64,000 bases of DNA from Saccharicrinis sp963667815 (GTDB taxonomy: Bacteria; Bacteroidota; Bacteroidia; Bacteroidales; Marinilabiliaceae): NCBI GenBank assembly GCA_963667815.1, contig OY764021.1; one strand, given 5' to 3'. Below the pieces are notes generated by a model that was not told the origin of the DNA, did no database searches, and worked only from the letters and a program-made list of their open reading frames with translations. Every line of letters begins with the position of its first letter. Position 1 is the first letter of the stretch. The position numbers and the translations under genes are program-made. Shown here one piece after another: positions 9,269 through 18,661 of the stretch.

Positions 9269-10597
9269 ATGGAAACTCAAGCATTTCAAAAAGTTTATAC
9301 AAAAATTACTAACCTGACAAAGGCTACAGTAACATTAAAGGCTACTGATGTAGGCTATGATGAAATGGCTATGGTACATGGTCGTATGGGGCAGGTAGTA
9401 AAAATTATGGGTGATGAGGTTATTCTTCAGATCTTTGCAGGAACTGAAGGTATTCCTACAAATGCCGAAGTGGTATTTTTAGGTCGTCCCCCACAATTAA
9501 AAGTGAGTGATCAATTAGCTGGTCGTTTTTTCAATGCTTTTGGAGATCCAATTGATGGAGGTCCACAGGTTGAGGGAAGAATTGTTGATACAGGAGGTCC
9601 TTCTGTAAACCCGGTTCGTAGAAAGCAGCCATCTCAATTAATTGCCACAGGTATTGCAGGTATCGACCTGAATAATACATTGGTAACCGGACAAAAGATT
9701 CCTTTCTTTGCCGATCCGGATCAGCCATATAACCAGGTAATGGCAAATGTGGCATTAAGAGCTAAAGCAGACAAGATTATACTTGGAGGTATGGGATTAT
9801 CCAATGATGATTACCTGTACTTTAAAAATATCTTTGATAATGCAGGAGCATTAGATCGTATTGTGAGTTTTGTAAATACAACAGATGATCCACCGGTAGA
9901 GCGTTTGTTAATTCCGGATATGGCATTAACTGCAGCCGAATATTTTGCAGAAGAAAAGCAACAAAAAGTATTGGTTCTTTTAACTGATATGACATTGTAT
10001 GCCGATGCATTATCAATTGTATCCAATCGTATGGATCAAATTCCATCAAAAGATAGTATGCCGGGTTCATTATATTCTGACCTAGCCAGACTATATGAAA
10101 AAGCGGTTCAATTCCCTCATGGAGGTTCTATCACAATTATTGCGGTAACTACTTTGAATGGTGGAGATATTACTCATGCGATTCCTGATAATACAGGATA
10201 TATTACAGAGGGACAGCTGTTCTTACGTATGGATTCTGATGTAGGTAAAGTGATTGTAGATCCATTCCGAAGTTTATCTCGTTTGAAACAGTTAGTTATT
10301 GGTAAACAAACACGCGAAGATCACCCTCAGGTGATGAATGCTGCAATTCGTTTGTATGCTGATGCAGCCAATGCAAAAACAAAGCAGGATAATGGTTTTG
10401 ATTTAACAGACTATGATGAGCGTACTTTAAAATTTGCCAGAGAATATTCAGAACATATTTTAGCTGTTGATATTAATATCGATACAGAAAAAATGTTAGA
10501 TACTACCTGGAACTTATTTAGTGAGAACTTTGCTCGTGAAGAGGTGGTTGTACGTGAAGAGTTTGTGGAAAAATATTGGAAAGGATCTAAACAGTAG
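9269..10597 (+). CDS. atpB: V-type ATP synthase/ATPase subunit B (non-catalytic)
   Basis: This 442-residue protein matches subunit B. It has an N-terminal beta-barrel, a nucleotide-fold core without a P-loop (the site reads V-T-G-Q-K-I-P-F-F-A-D-P-D, residues ~133-145, where subunit A has G-x-x-G-x-G-K-T), and the L-L-T-D-M-T-L-Y-A-D-A-L segment. This loss of the Walker A is normal for B. The protein supplies the arginine finger to A and completes the A3B3 head. The 196-base spacer from subunit A is unusually large for this compact operon. The ATG at 9269 lies just after a short AT-rich leader. Confidence 0.96.
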   Translation: METQAFQKVYTKITNLTKATVTLKATDVGYDEMAMVHGRMGQVVKIMGDEVILQIFAGTEGIPTNAEVVFLGRPPQLKVSDQLAGRFFNAFGDPIDGGPQVEGRIVDTGGPSVNPVRRKQPSQLIATGIAGIDLNNTLVTGQKIPFFADPDQPYNQVMANVALRAKADKIILGGMGLSNDDYLYFKNIFDNAGALDRIVSFVNTTDDPPVERLLIPDMALTAAEYFAEEKQQKVLVLLTDMTLYADALSIVSNRMDQIPSKDSMPGSLYSDLARLYEKAVQFPHGGSITIIAVTTLNGGDITHAIPDNTGYITEGQLFLRMDSDVGKVIVDPFRSLSRLKQLVIGKQTREDHPQVMNAAIRLYADAANAKTKQDNGFDLTDYDERTLKFAREYSEHILAVDINIDTEKMLDTTWNLFSENFAREEVVVREEFVEKYWKGSKQ

Positions 10598-10703
10598 CCT
10601 ATTAAATAATAGGAAATGTTTAGCACAATATAGATTATAAATAGATGAGTGGATTCGTTAGATCTGAAATCGATGTAAATCACTTATCTAAAATCTAATT
10701 TTT

Positions 10704-11309
10704 ATGGCCGTAAAGTTTCAGTATAATAAAACTTCTCAGCAGCAGTTGGATAAGCAACTGAAAATTCGGGAGCGGGCTTTGCCTACGCTTCAGAATAAAG
10801 AGGCTGCACTGCGCATTGAAGTTAAAAAAGCAAAAAAGCGAGCCGATGAGCTCGAGCAAGAACTTGAAACCCAAATGGCTGGTTTAGATAAAATGTCTCG
10901 ACTTTGGGGAGAATTTGATATGCAAATTATAGCTATAGAAGATGTTATTCTTGAAAGTAAAAAAATTGCAGGTGTTCAAACTCCTATTTTAAAAGATGTT
11001 GTATTTAAAAAAGAGCCGTTTGCACTATTTAGTAAACCGGTATGGTTTTTTGACGGTGTTAAAATCATAGAAGATTTGGCTAAAGTAGGCATTGAACGAG
11101 AAGTATTTCTGCGTAAGATGCAATTGCTTGATGTGGCCAGAAAAAAAACAACGCAAAAAGTAAACTTGTACGAAAAAGTTCAGATACCGGGATATAAGGA
11201 TGCCATCAGAAAGATTAAACGATTCCTTGAGGATGAAGAAAATCTTTCAAAATCGGCACAAAAGATTGTGAAAAACCGTCAACAACAAGAAAAGGAGGTA
11301 GCATCATGA
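10704..11309 (+). CDS. atpD: V-type ATP synthase/ATPase subunit D (central rotor shaft)
   Basis: This 201-residue protein is almost entirely two long helices, as expected for the coiled-coil rotor shaft. The N-terminal helix contains L-K-I-R-E-R-A-L-P-T-L-Q-N-K-E and ends around residue 75; the C-terminal helix runs from ~150 (K-V-N-L-Y-E-K-V-Q-I-P) to the end. The K-x-x-L-Y-x-x-V-x-I-P motif is typical of subunit D. It would turn inside the A3B3 head and rest on the K ring through a socket subunit. Its usual partner F is not visible in the operon. The stop codon overlaps the start of the subunit I gene by 4 bases. Confidence 0.9.
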   Translation: MAVKFQYNKTSQQQLDKQLKIRERALPTLQNKEAALRIEVKKAKKRADELEQELETQMAGLDKMSRLWGEFDMQIIAIEDVILESKKIAGVQTPILKDVVFKKEPFALFSKPVWFFDGVKIIEDLAKVGIEREVFLRKMQLLDVARKKTTQKVNLYEKVQIPGYKDAIRKIKRFLEDEENLSKSAQKIVKNRQQQEKEVAS

Positions 11310-13144
11310 TAGTACCAATGTTTAAATATTCTTTTCTGGTTCATCATTTGGATTATAATTCCTTTTTGGATGACTTAAAAAAGTTGGGGGTAGTTCACAT
11401 AATTGAGAAAAAAGAAGAACCATCTATTGAAATACTGGATGCTTATCGTCACGTAAATGAAGTTGAAAAAACATTGAAGACTTTAAGCACATTTAAGGAT
11501 GAGAATACTTATGATGAGGTACAAATCCCTCAATCAGGTAATGATATAATGGAGGCTGTTGCAAGTGTTCAAACAAATATTGAACATTACAGTCAGCAAA
11601 TAAGTATTTTGAACAAAGAGTTGAATCAATTGATGCCATGGGGCAATTTCTCATGGGATAAAATTGAGCAATTGGAAAATGAGGCTGGTGTTCAAATGTA
11701 CTTTTTCTATGTTTCATCCAAGAAGTTTCAAAATGAATGGGAGACAGCGTATAATCTTTCAAAAATTTCAGAAGACAAAGGTTATACCTACTTTGTATTA
11801 GTTCTTGAAAAAGATCAGGTTATTCCGGATATTGATGCTGAGGAAGTAAAACTTCCTAAACAATCAATTGGTGAAATTCAGGGTCAAATACAAGAACTTA
11901 CAGAAAAGTTAGAGCAGGAGAATGCGACTTTGCATGCCTATGCAAATAAAGGATCTCAGGTTCTTGAAAATTATAGCCTTGAATTGAAAGATGCTTTAGC
12001 ATCAAGTGAAGCAGTTCATCATACAAGTGATGAGTTGGAAGGTCAGGTTAAATTAATGGAAGGATGGGCCCCAAAGGATAGGTTAGCAGAGCTGGATGCA
12101 TATTTGGAAAAAGCATCTGTTTACTATTTGAAGAGTGAAGCCAATCACGCAGATAAACCTCCGGTTCAACTAAAAAATAACAGGTTTAACCGCTTGTTCG
12201 AAACAATTAGTAATCTGTATGCATTACCGTCGTATAACGAATTGGATTTAACTCCTTTTTTGGCACCATTCTATTTGTTATTCTTTGGTTTCTGCTTTAG
12301 TGATGCAGGGTATGGTCTTTTGTTTGTGTTGGTTGCAACAATTGTAAAAGCCAAACAAAAAGAATCCAACCCAATTTTATCGTTAATTCAGTTATTAGGA
12401 GCATCCACCATGTTCTTTGGTATATTGGGAGGTACTTTTTTCGGTATCGAACTATATAAAACAAATCTTCCTGTTTACAGGGATTTAGCAAAATCAATGG
12501 AAGCATCTGGTATCACTGTTCAGGATATCATGTTTAAATCTTCATTAATCTTAGGATTGATTCAAATGTTATTTGGAATGTTCCTAAGAGCCGCTAAGGA
12601 GATTAAACAAGCAGGAATACTTCATGCAGTTTCAACTTTGGGTTGGGCTTTTCTAATCATAGCTTCTGCTGTAAACTATTTGTTGGCAGGCAAAATGAAT
12701 GTTGAATTTATGAACATTCCTTATATGATTGTTGGAGGAATATGTCTGATCGGAATTTTCTTTATGAATACTCCGGGTAAAAGTCTTTTACTAAATTTTG
12801 GATCAGGATTATGGGACACATATAATACTGTTGTAGGTGGTGTTGGTGACTTATTATCTTATGTAAGATTATTTGCCTTAGGTTTAGCAAGTGCTATACT
12901 TGGATTGGTTTTTAATGATCTGGCCCTGAAATTAATAAACCCTGAAGCTGGAATAGTAATGCAAATTGTCGGTTTTGTTCTAATGCTGGTTATTCTGGTT
13001 GTTGGACATGCCATTAATATTTTTATGTCAGGATTAGGTTCTATGGTTCACCCACTGCGTTTAACATTTGTAGAATTCTATAAAAATGCAGGGTTCGAAG
13101 GTGGAGGTAAGGCTTATAATCCTTTTAAAAAACAAGTTAACTAA
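11306..13144 (+). CDS. atpI: V-type ATP synthase/ATPase subunit I (membrane stator, a-subunit)
   Basis: This 612-residue protein has the two-part subunit I structure: a cytosolic half of helices and hairpins (~1-310) and a membrane half with about seven helices (~318-600). The P-F-Y-L-L-F-F-G-F-C-F-S-D-A-G-Y-G segment opens the membrane part. L-L-S-Y-V-R-L-F-A-L-G-L carries the essential stator arginine, Arg521, which faces the K-ring carboxylate. The end of the protein (G-H-A-I-N-I-F-M-S-G-L-G, H-P-L-R-L-T-F-V-E-F-Y) is the conserved second half-channel. It overlaps subunit D by 4 bases and precedes subunit K by 31 bases. Confidence 0.96.
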   Translation: MIVPMFKYSFLVHHLDYNSFLDDLKKLGVVHIIEKKEEPSIEILDAYRHVNEVEKTLKTLSTFKDENTYDEVQIPQSGNDIMEAVASVQTNIEHYSQQISILNKELNQLMPWGNFSWDKIEQLENEAGVQMYFFYVSSKKFQNEWETAYNLSKISEDKGYTYFVLVLEKDQVIPDIDAEEVKLPKQSIGEIQGQIQELTEKLEQENATLHAYANKGSQVLENYSLELKDALASSEAVHHTSDELEGQVKLMEGWAPKDRLAELDAYLEKASVYYLKSEANHADKPPVQLKNNRFNRLFETISNLYALPSYNELDLTPFLAPFYLLFFGFCFSDAGYGLLFVLVATIVKAKQKESNPILSLIQLLGASTMFFGILGGTFFGIELYKTNLPVYRDLAKSMEASGITVQDIMFKSSLILGLIQMLFGMFLRAAKEIKQAGILHAVSTLGWAFLIIASAVNYLLAGKMNVEFMNIPYMIVGGICLIGIFFMNTPGKSLLLNFGSGLWDTYNTVVGGVGDLLSYVRLFALGLASAILGLVFNDLALKLINPEAGIVMQIVGFVLMLVILVVGHAINIFMSGLGSMVHPLRLTFVEFYKNAGFEGGGKAYNPFKKQVN

Positions 13145-13175
13145 AAAATTAAACAGAATTTAAATTTAAATAATT

Positions 13176-13625
13176 ATGGAAGCTATTGTATTTGCTTATA
13201 TCGGAATTGGATTAATGGTTGCACTAACAGGAATTGGTAGCGCTTATGGTTGTTCTATGGGCGGTAATGCTGCTATTGGAGCAATGAAAAAGAATGAATC
13301 AGCATTTGGTAGTTACTTAACATTAAGTGCGTTGCCTGGTTCTCAAGGTCTATATGGATTTATTGGATATTTTATGTTAGCAGGATTATTACAGGCTGAT
13401 ATGTCATGGTTACAAGCTGGTGCTGTATTTGGTGCAGGTTTGGCTTTAGGTATTGTAGGTTTATTATCTGCAATTCGTCAGGGACAAGTTTGTGCAAATG
13501 GTATTGCAGGTATTGGTGCAGGATACGATGTTTTTGGTAAGTCATTAATTCTTGCTGTATTCCCTGAGTTATATGCAATTTTAGCATTAGTAGCAGCTAT
13601 CTTAATTGGACAGGCTGTAGCTTAA
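13176..13625 (+). CDS. atpK: V-type ATP synthase/ATPase subunit K (duplicated c-subunit, sodium-type site)
   Basis: This 149-residue proteolipid has four membrane helices made from two fused c-type hairpins. Only the second hairpin carries the ion-binding carboxylate: Glu131 in F-P-E-L-Y-A-I-L-A-L. The first hairpin has S-Q (Ser56-Gln57 in L-P-G-S-Q-G-L-Y-G) at the equivalent place. Together with Leu53 and Gln102 (R-Q-G-Q-V), these match in spacing the sodium ligands Leu61, Thr64, Gln65, Gln110 and Glu139 of Enterococcus hirae NtpK, with Ser in place of Thr. So the ring is V-type (one carboxylate per four helices) and probably sodium-binding. It is the last gene of the operon. Confidence 0.95.
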   Translation: MEAIVFAYIGIGLMVALTGIGSAYGCSMGGNAAIGAMKKNESAFGSYLTLSALPGSQGLYGFIGYFMLAGLLQADMSWLQAGAVFGAGLALGIVGLLSAIRQGQVCANGIAGIGAGYDVFGKSLILAVFPELYAILALVAAILIGQAVA

Positions 13626-13650
13626 TTAAAATAAAAACTTTAAATATTGA

Positions 13651-13681
13651 AAACCGATGGCTTTTGTCATCGGTTTTTTTG
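13651..13681 (+). terminator. Rho-independent terminator of the V-ATPase operon
   Basis: AAACCGATG pairs with CATCGGTTT around a short GCTTTTGT loop, followed directly by a run of T. It lies 26 bases after the subunit K stop codon and marks the operon end. Confidence 0.9.
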
Positions 13682-13872
13682 TTTTTAGATATAAGATGAA
13701 AAGAATATAATAGAATTTATTCTGTGCTGTATATAGGTCTTAATAATTAAGAAAAAGTAGAATTTAGCTGATTACGAAAGTCGTGTATTTGATATAAGAA
13801 AATATGTTGTTATATTAAAGTATTGTAAAAAGCCCTAATTATTATTTGTCTGTCTTTTCGTTTTTTTTTGAT

Positions 13873-15825
13873 ATGGAATACATTTATTTATCACATATTT
13901 TTAATGATACCATAGGTATTGAGGAGGCATATCTTACAAAATGGCGAAATAATCTAAGTCTGATATCTGATTTTTATAAATCAACTATTGGCATCTTTGC
14001 TCAGCATGAAGGAGACTATTTAAATATTCTACTCAACTATCATAATAATTCAATCCAACTCAATAATAAAGACAGACTTTCATTTAAATCCTTAATAGGA
14101 GATATAAAATCAGCTCCAAATCAATCATATATATTAAAGAGTTTTGATAGATTGCATGAAGTTGGACAATTAAAGTTTAAATCAATACTTATTGTTCCTG
14201 TTTCTTATCCGGATGATGTGCTTATGGGATACATTATTTTGTTGGATGAAAACAAAGATTTTTTTGATCAGGCTGCTATTAAATTAAGCTTGCAGATTAA
14301 AGAGCTAATAGAGGCTGATTTAAAAGGTATTTATCTAAATTTAAAAGATAAGTTTAAAGACGATTTTACTAACGATCTTGTTTGTAAGGTGCTGTACGAA
14401 AATTCAGGAGCTTTGAATAGTTTTTATTCTAAAAATCTCGACCTTTCATTCTACAACGATAATTTTAAATCATTATTTCTGACTGCAGATAATAATGTTG
14501 TAGATTTAAATTCCTCGGGTTATAAAAACTTTTATAATCTAATCCTTCCAAATCTAAAAGAGGTTATTAAATCGAACCATGCGCTTAATTCCATAGATAA
14601 AATTGAATATAATGATTCAAGCATGTGGTTGAATCTTGATTTTAGTCCGGTGTGTGATAAGAGTAATCATTTGGTAGGAGTGCATGTTGTAGCAAATAAT
14701 ATTACTGAGCTGATTATTACCAAGCAAAGGATGCTCAATAAAAAGCAAGATTTATTAGAGTATGAACGTATCTTTAATTTGGTTGCCAATCCTATATGCA
14801 TCGCAGATATAAATGGTGTTTTTATAAAAACCAATCCGGCATTCCATAGAATACTTGGTTTTACATCTCAGGAAGTGGAGGGGCGTTCTATGTTTGAGAT
14901 GATTCATCCAGAGGATTTACAAAGAACAGTAGATTACATTAGTGACAAAATTAAGGAGCAACCAGAACTGCTTGAATTTGAAAATAGATATGTTTGTAAA
15001 GATGGTAGTTCTGTATGGTTCTCATGGATGGTTCAACCTATTTATGAAAAAGGCATTTCATATTCCGTAGCGCATGACATTACTAAACTTAAGCAAACCG
15101 AGGAGGAATTAAGTAAAGCAAAAGAACAGGCAGAAGAAAGCGATCGTTTAAAAACAGCCTTTTTATGTAATATGTCTCACGAAATTAGAACTCCAATGAA
15201 TGGTATTGTGGGATTTTCTGACCTGTTGAAAAGTACAGCACTCCAAAACGAAGAGTTAGAATACTATTGCGATATTATCAGGTCAAGTGGTCAGCAATTG
15301 CTCCGGATTGTAAACGATATTATTGATATTTCAAAAATTGAGATTGGAGAAATTGAAATTATCGAAAATGAAGTTAATATAAATGGACTCATAAAGAGTA
15401 TCGCAGCTTTTTATAAACCAGATATTATTAGTAAAGGTCTTAAAATTATTACCACACTTCCTTTATCTGATAAAGATGCCATCTTAAAATGCGATGAAAC
15501 CAAATTGCGTCAGGTTCTGGATAATCTATTAAGTAATGCTTTGAAATTTACAGAGAATGGTTTCCTTAAAATTGCCTATGAAGTACAAGGTACTGATATT
15601 GTTATTTCAGTAGAGGATACAGGTATAGGTATTCCCGAAAACAAACGAAAAAATATATTCGAGCGATTTGCTCAGCTAAAGGACCCAAATAAATCATATG
15701 GTGGTGCAGGGTTAGGCTTGGCTATTTGTAAAGCCTATATAAATAAAATGGGTGGAGATATTTGGGTTGAAACATCTGTGGGCTCAGGAAGCATTTTTAA
15801 ATTTACACTTCCTTTTATTGCTTAA
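13873..15825 (+). CDS. Soluble sensor histidine kinase (GAF-like, two PAS, HisKA, HATPase)
   Basis: The start is placed at the ATG at 13873; an upstream TTG at 13846 is the only longer choice. The 650-residue protein has no membrane helix. A GAF-like N-terminal region (~1-150) is followed by a weak PAS domain (~175-285) and a clear PAS/PAC (~300-415, G-F-T-S-Q-E-V-E-G-R-S-M-F-E-M-I-H-P-E-D). The HisKA box is S-H-E-I-R-T-P with phospho-acceptor His436. The ATPase domain has the N box (L-D-N-L-L-S-N-A-L-K-F-T), G1 (D-T-G-I-G-I-P) and G2 (G-G-A-G-L-G-L-A-I). It ends after the ATPase domain, with no receiver. No response regulator gene is adjacent, so it is an orphan cytosolic kinase with unknown signal and partner. 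Confidence 0.92.
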   Translation: MEYIYLSHIFNDTIGIEEAYLTKWRNNLSLISDFYKSTIGIFAQHEGDYLNILLNYHNNSIQLNNKDRLSFKSLIGDIKSAPNQSYILKSFDRLHEVGQLKFKSILIVPVSYPDDVLMGYIILLDENKDFFDQAAIKLSLQIKELIEADLKGIYLNLKDKFKDDFTNDLVCKVLYENSGALNSFYSKNLDLSFYNDNFKSLFLTADNNVVDLNSSGYKNFYNLILPNLKEVIKSNHALNSIDKIEYNDSSMWLNLDFSPVCDKSNHLVGVHVVANNITELIITKQRMLNKKQDLLEYERIFNLVANPICIADINGVFIKTNPAFHRILGFTSQEVEGRSMFEMIHPEDLQRTVDYISDKIKEQPELLEFENRYVCKDGSSVWFSWMVQPIYEKGISYSVAHDITKLKQTEEELSKAKEQAEESDRLKTAFLCNMSHEIRTPMNGIVGFSDLLKSTALQNEELEYYCDIIRSSGQQLLRIVNDIIDISKIEIGEIEIIENEVNINGLIKSIAAFYKPDIISKGLKIITTLPLSDKDAILKCDETKLRQVLDNLLSNALKFTENGFLKIAYEVQGTDIVISVEDTGIGIPENKRKNIFERFAQLKDPNKSYGGAGLGLAICKAYINKMGGDIWVETSVGSGSIFKFTLPFIA

Positions 15826-16266
15826 TTGTTATTTCAGTTTTAAGCATTGTATTAGAATTGATTTAAGTAATAGAGTGCCTGTATACGCAAAGGGTTATAT
15901 TCTTGTGTGTTTATGATGTAGTTTGGTTATATTGTTAATATATAATACAATATGCAGTTTTATTATTCCGTTGTTTTCTTGTTTTGTGATCTTTTAATCC
16001 TATAATTACAGTATATATAGTAGGTGTAATAAGTGGTCAAATTTGATGAAAATAGCGTGAATTATGATTAAATATTAGCAGAAAAATTTTAGTCAACTAT
16101 TCCTTCAATTATATTTGTGTCAGAAAAGATGAACAAATAAGAGTAAAAGTTTATTGGTCAAAAGTTAGGGTATATTCGCTTGAATATTTGATTTTTGATT
16201 GTGGGGGTGATTTTTATTCGATTAAGACATGTACAAATAATCAAAAATTTTAATTGTAGGGAAGAT
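15826..16266. other. 441-bp intergenic region between histidine kinase and chemotaxis receptor genes
   Basis: AT-rich, no plausible gene and no strong terminator hairpin. It contains a candidate promoter box for the downstream receptor at 16110-16117 (listed separately) and leaves a leader of about 140 bases before the ATG at 16267. Confidence 0.5.
16110..16117 (+). promoter_or_regulatory. Candidate Bacteroidota -7 box (TATATTTG) upstream of the chemotaxis receptor
   Basis: TATATTTG fits TAnnTTTG exactly. The -33 region is weak (TTTA at 16088-16091, 18 bases upstream). If used, the mRNA would carry a ~140-base leader. Confidence 0.35.
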
Positions 16267-18174
16267 ATGAATTTACGTAACATTTCAATTCGTTTTCGAT
16301 TAGCATTGGGATTTAATGTTCTGGTGTTATGCTTAATTGTTGTTGGTGCTATTGGTTGGATTGGTTTAAAAAATACAACAAACATAGCCAAAGTGTCAAA
16401 TGAAGTTAGAGACGTTCAAAGTAATTTGTTGGGTGCACGACTAAATGTAATGTATTTTCTTCGTTTTTCAGATTCAGGCGTAATAAGTAAAGCCATTGAT
16501 AATTTGGATAAAGCGACTGAAAATGTGGATTTGGCAGTAGAAAAATCGGGTAATAAGATTGAAAATGGCAATGAGTTTAAAGTGCATATTCAAAATTATA
16601 AGGCATCCTTTAATGAATATGTAAATTTGGAGAATGAGAAGGAGCAAACTTTTAATAATTGGTATAAGGTAGGTGGTGAATTGAGTAAGTTAATCACTGC
16701 AGATAATCCTGCAAATGCTACTTTAATTAAAAAACTGGTTAATCCTCATAACTCATTAAGGATATCAGCCTGGGAATTTATTGCTAATCCAATGAATGCA
16801 GATGGATCTATTAATTCAGATGAGGTTAGTAAAGTAAAGGTTAGATTAAATGACTGTATCTCTTTATTGGAGACCAGTAAAAGTATTTATGGAGCCAATA
16901 GTAGCATCATTAATATTCTTTTGTCAAAATATGCAGCATATCAGGATGCATTTAATGATTATACCAAATCTGTTGTAAAGCAAGGTGCAAAAGTAGCTGA
17001 GATGCAGCAAGAAGGAGCAGTGGTTGCTCAGTTGGGAGAAGCACTTGTTGAAGATATTTTAGCTGCAGAAGAAGCTGTAGTGCAAACTGCTGATAACCAA
17101 ATTATATTTATTATTGTTGTTGCCTTGTTACTTGCTGCAATTGTAAGTAATCGTATTTCGAGGAGTATCACAAAACCATTAGAAGAAGGAGTAAGGCTGG
17201 CAGAAAAGATGTCGTTGGGCGATTTATTTCATACTATTGAGGTGGTAGGAAAAGATGAAGTTAGCAGATTGACGATTGCTATGGATAAGATGTGTGAAAA
17301 GCTGAAGGAGGTTGTAGGTGAAATTATGAGCGGTTCGCAGCAGTTAACAGTTGCCAGTGAGCAGCTAAATAGCAATTCTCAATCTATCTCAACAAGTTCA
17401 AGTGAGCAGGCAGCTTCATTAGAAGAGGTTTCTACAGCAATTGAAGAGATGGTTGCAAATATTGAACAAAGTAATGATAATGCAGAGGAGGGTGAGAAAT
17501 TGGCTGATAAAACCATGACTGATATTCAGGAAGTAAGTAGTGAATCGCGAAAAGCTATGGATGCCAATAAAAAGATTGCCGAAAAGATTAATGTGGTAAG
17601 TGAAATTGCCAGGCAAACGAATATTTTAGCCTTAAATGCTGCGGTTGAATCTGCACGAGCAGGTGAGCATGGTAAAGGTTTTGCAGTTGTGGCTGCTGAA
17701 GTTCGTCAGTTGGCTGAGAGAAGTAAAGAAGCGGCAGATGAAATTGTAAAATTAGCTCAGGAGAGTAATGACTTATCAGTAGCATCAAATCTTAAGTTGG
17801 AATCAGTGTTGCCAGGAATAGATAAGGCAAACTTATTTATGAAGGAAATAGCGGCATCTTCTAAAGAACAAAGAACAGGAGCTGGTCAGATAAATAGTGC
17901 TGTTCAACAATTAAATCAGGCTACTCAGGAGAGTGCTGCAGGAAGTGAGGAAATGGCTAGTAGTTCAGAGGAATTAAGTAGTCAGGCTATTCAATTACGC
18001 CAATTGATTGATTATTTTAAGTTAGAAGAAAGAGTTGATAAGAATCTTGATGCGGATATTAAATCAGAGTTAAAGAATGTTACTGGGGTAAATAAAATTA
18101 AGGTTCCTAACAGTGGCAAGATAATCGTTAATAAGCTAAGCAAAAAAGAAAAGGAAGAATATGAAGTGTTTTAA
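16267..18174 (+). CDS. Methyl-accepting chemotaxis protein (4HB-type sensor, HAMP, MCP signalling domain)
   Basis: The start is the ATG at 16267, preceded by a purine-rich GGGAAG; the longer frame begins with TTG at 16195. The protein (635 residues) has TM1 at ~10-33, a helical extracytoplasmic sensor (~35-278), TM2 at ~279-295, a HAMP domain (~296-350) and a long signalling coiled coil. The hairpin tip, T-N-I-L-A-L-N-A-A-V-E-S-A-R-A-G-E from ~residue 451, is the CheA/CheW contact and is intact. No CheA, CheW, CheR or CheB gene is in the window, and flagella are unusual in this phylum, so the output could be gliding, pili or a non-motility pathway. The sensor domain looks like the four-helix-bundle type. 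Confidence 0.95.
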   Translation: MNLRNISIRFRLALGFNVLVLCLIVVGAIGWIGLKNTTNIAKVSNEVRDVQSNLLGARLNVMYFLRFSDSGVISKAIDNLDKATENVDLAVEKSGNKIENGNEFKVHIQNYKASFNEYVNLENEKEQTFNNWYKVGGELSKLITADNPANATLIKKLVNPHNSLRISAWEFIANPMNADGSINSDEVSKVKVRLNDCISLLETSKSIYGANSSIINILLSKYAAYQDAFNDYTKSVVKQGAKVAEMQQEGAVVAQLGEALVEDILAAEEAVVQTADNQIIFIIVVALLLAAIVSNRISRSITKPLEEGVRLAEKMSLGDLFHTIEVVGKDEVSRLTIAMDKMCEKLKEVVGEIMSGSQQLTVASEQLNSNSQSISTSSSEQAASLEEVSTAIEEMVANIEQSNDNAEEGEKLADKTMTDIQEVSSESRKAMDANKKIAEKINVVSEIARQTNILALNAAVESARAGEHGKGFAVVAAEVRQLAERSKEAADEIVKLAQESNDLSVASNLKLESVLPGIDKANLFMKEIAASSKEQRTGAGQINSAVQQLNQATQESAAGSEEMASSSEELSSQAIQLRQLIDYFKLEERVDKNLDADIKSELKNVTGVNKIKVPNSGKIIVNKLSKKEKEEYEVF

Positions 18175-18311
18175 CAAATGCTTCATATTAATATTATAAG
18201 AGAAACGGAATTTTATTCTTAAAAATATTCTGTAATCACCTGAGATTGCATAGATAAAATATTGCTCTGTATTTTGTTAATTTCTTATATTGTATAACAA
18301 AATATGATAAT

Positions 18312-18659
18312 ATGGACTTAACCGGTAGATGGATTTTTAAAGAAGAATTTGATTCGGGCAAAGATGAAGGTGTCGCAATTTTAGCTCAGGCAGGAGACCG
18401 CCTTTATGGATTGTTAGATTTTACTGAATATATAGAGAATGAAACACCATTCCAGGTAAAATGTCAGTTAGAAGGTAAAGTAGATGGGGATAAAGTTTCG
18501 CTTGAAATGGTCGATTATGAGATTATCTCGGTTGAACCATTTGAGTACTTTCCGGAGAAAAGAGAAGGCATTATTAATCAAAATGGACAAATAGTTGGCT
18601 CAAGTGAAGATGAACAGGGCGTTTGTGGAGTTTTTGTTTTTGAAAAAGAAGAAAAATAA
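18312..18659 (+). CDS. Unknown small beta-rich protein (lipocalin-like pattern)
   Basis: I do not recognise this 115-residue protein. It has no signal peptide or membrane helix. It begins with D-L-T-G-R-W-I-F and alternates short strands with acidic turns (G-K-V-D-G-D-K-V-S-L-E, V-F-V-F-E-K-E-E-K at the end), a pattern seen in small cytosolic beta-barrels; a lipocalin-like fold is possible. The GTG start of the DUF418 membrane protein lies 2 bases after its stop, so the two are likely co-transcribed. Low confidence in any function. Confidence 0.65.
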   Translation: MDLTGRWIFKEEFDSGKDEGVAILAQAGDRLYGLLDFTEYIENETPFQVKCQLEGKVDGDKVSLEMVDYEIISVEPFEYFPEKREGIINQNGQIVGSSEDEQGVCGVFVFEKEEK

Positions 18660-18661
18660 CA

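Noticed and set aside
13846..13872. TTG start for the histidine kinase
   Set aside because: It adds only nine Phe-rich residues; the ATG at 13873 is a normal start.
16195..16266. TTG start for the chemotaxis receptor
   Set aside because: It would add 24 residues before the normal short cytosolic N-terminus and TM1; the ATG at 16267 has a purine-rich ribosome-binding site.
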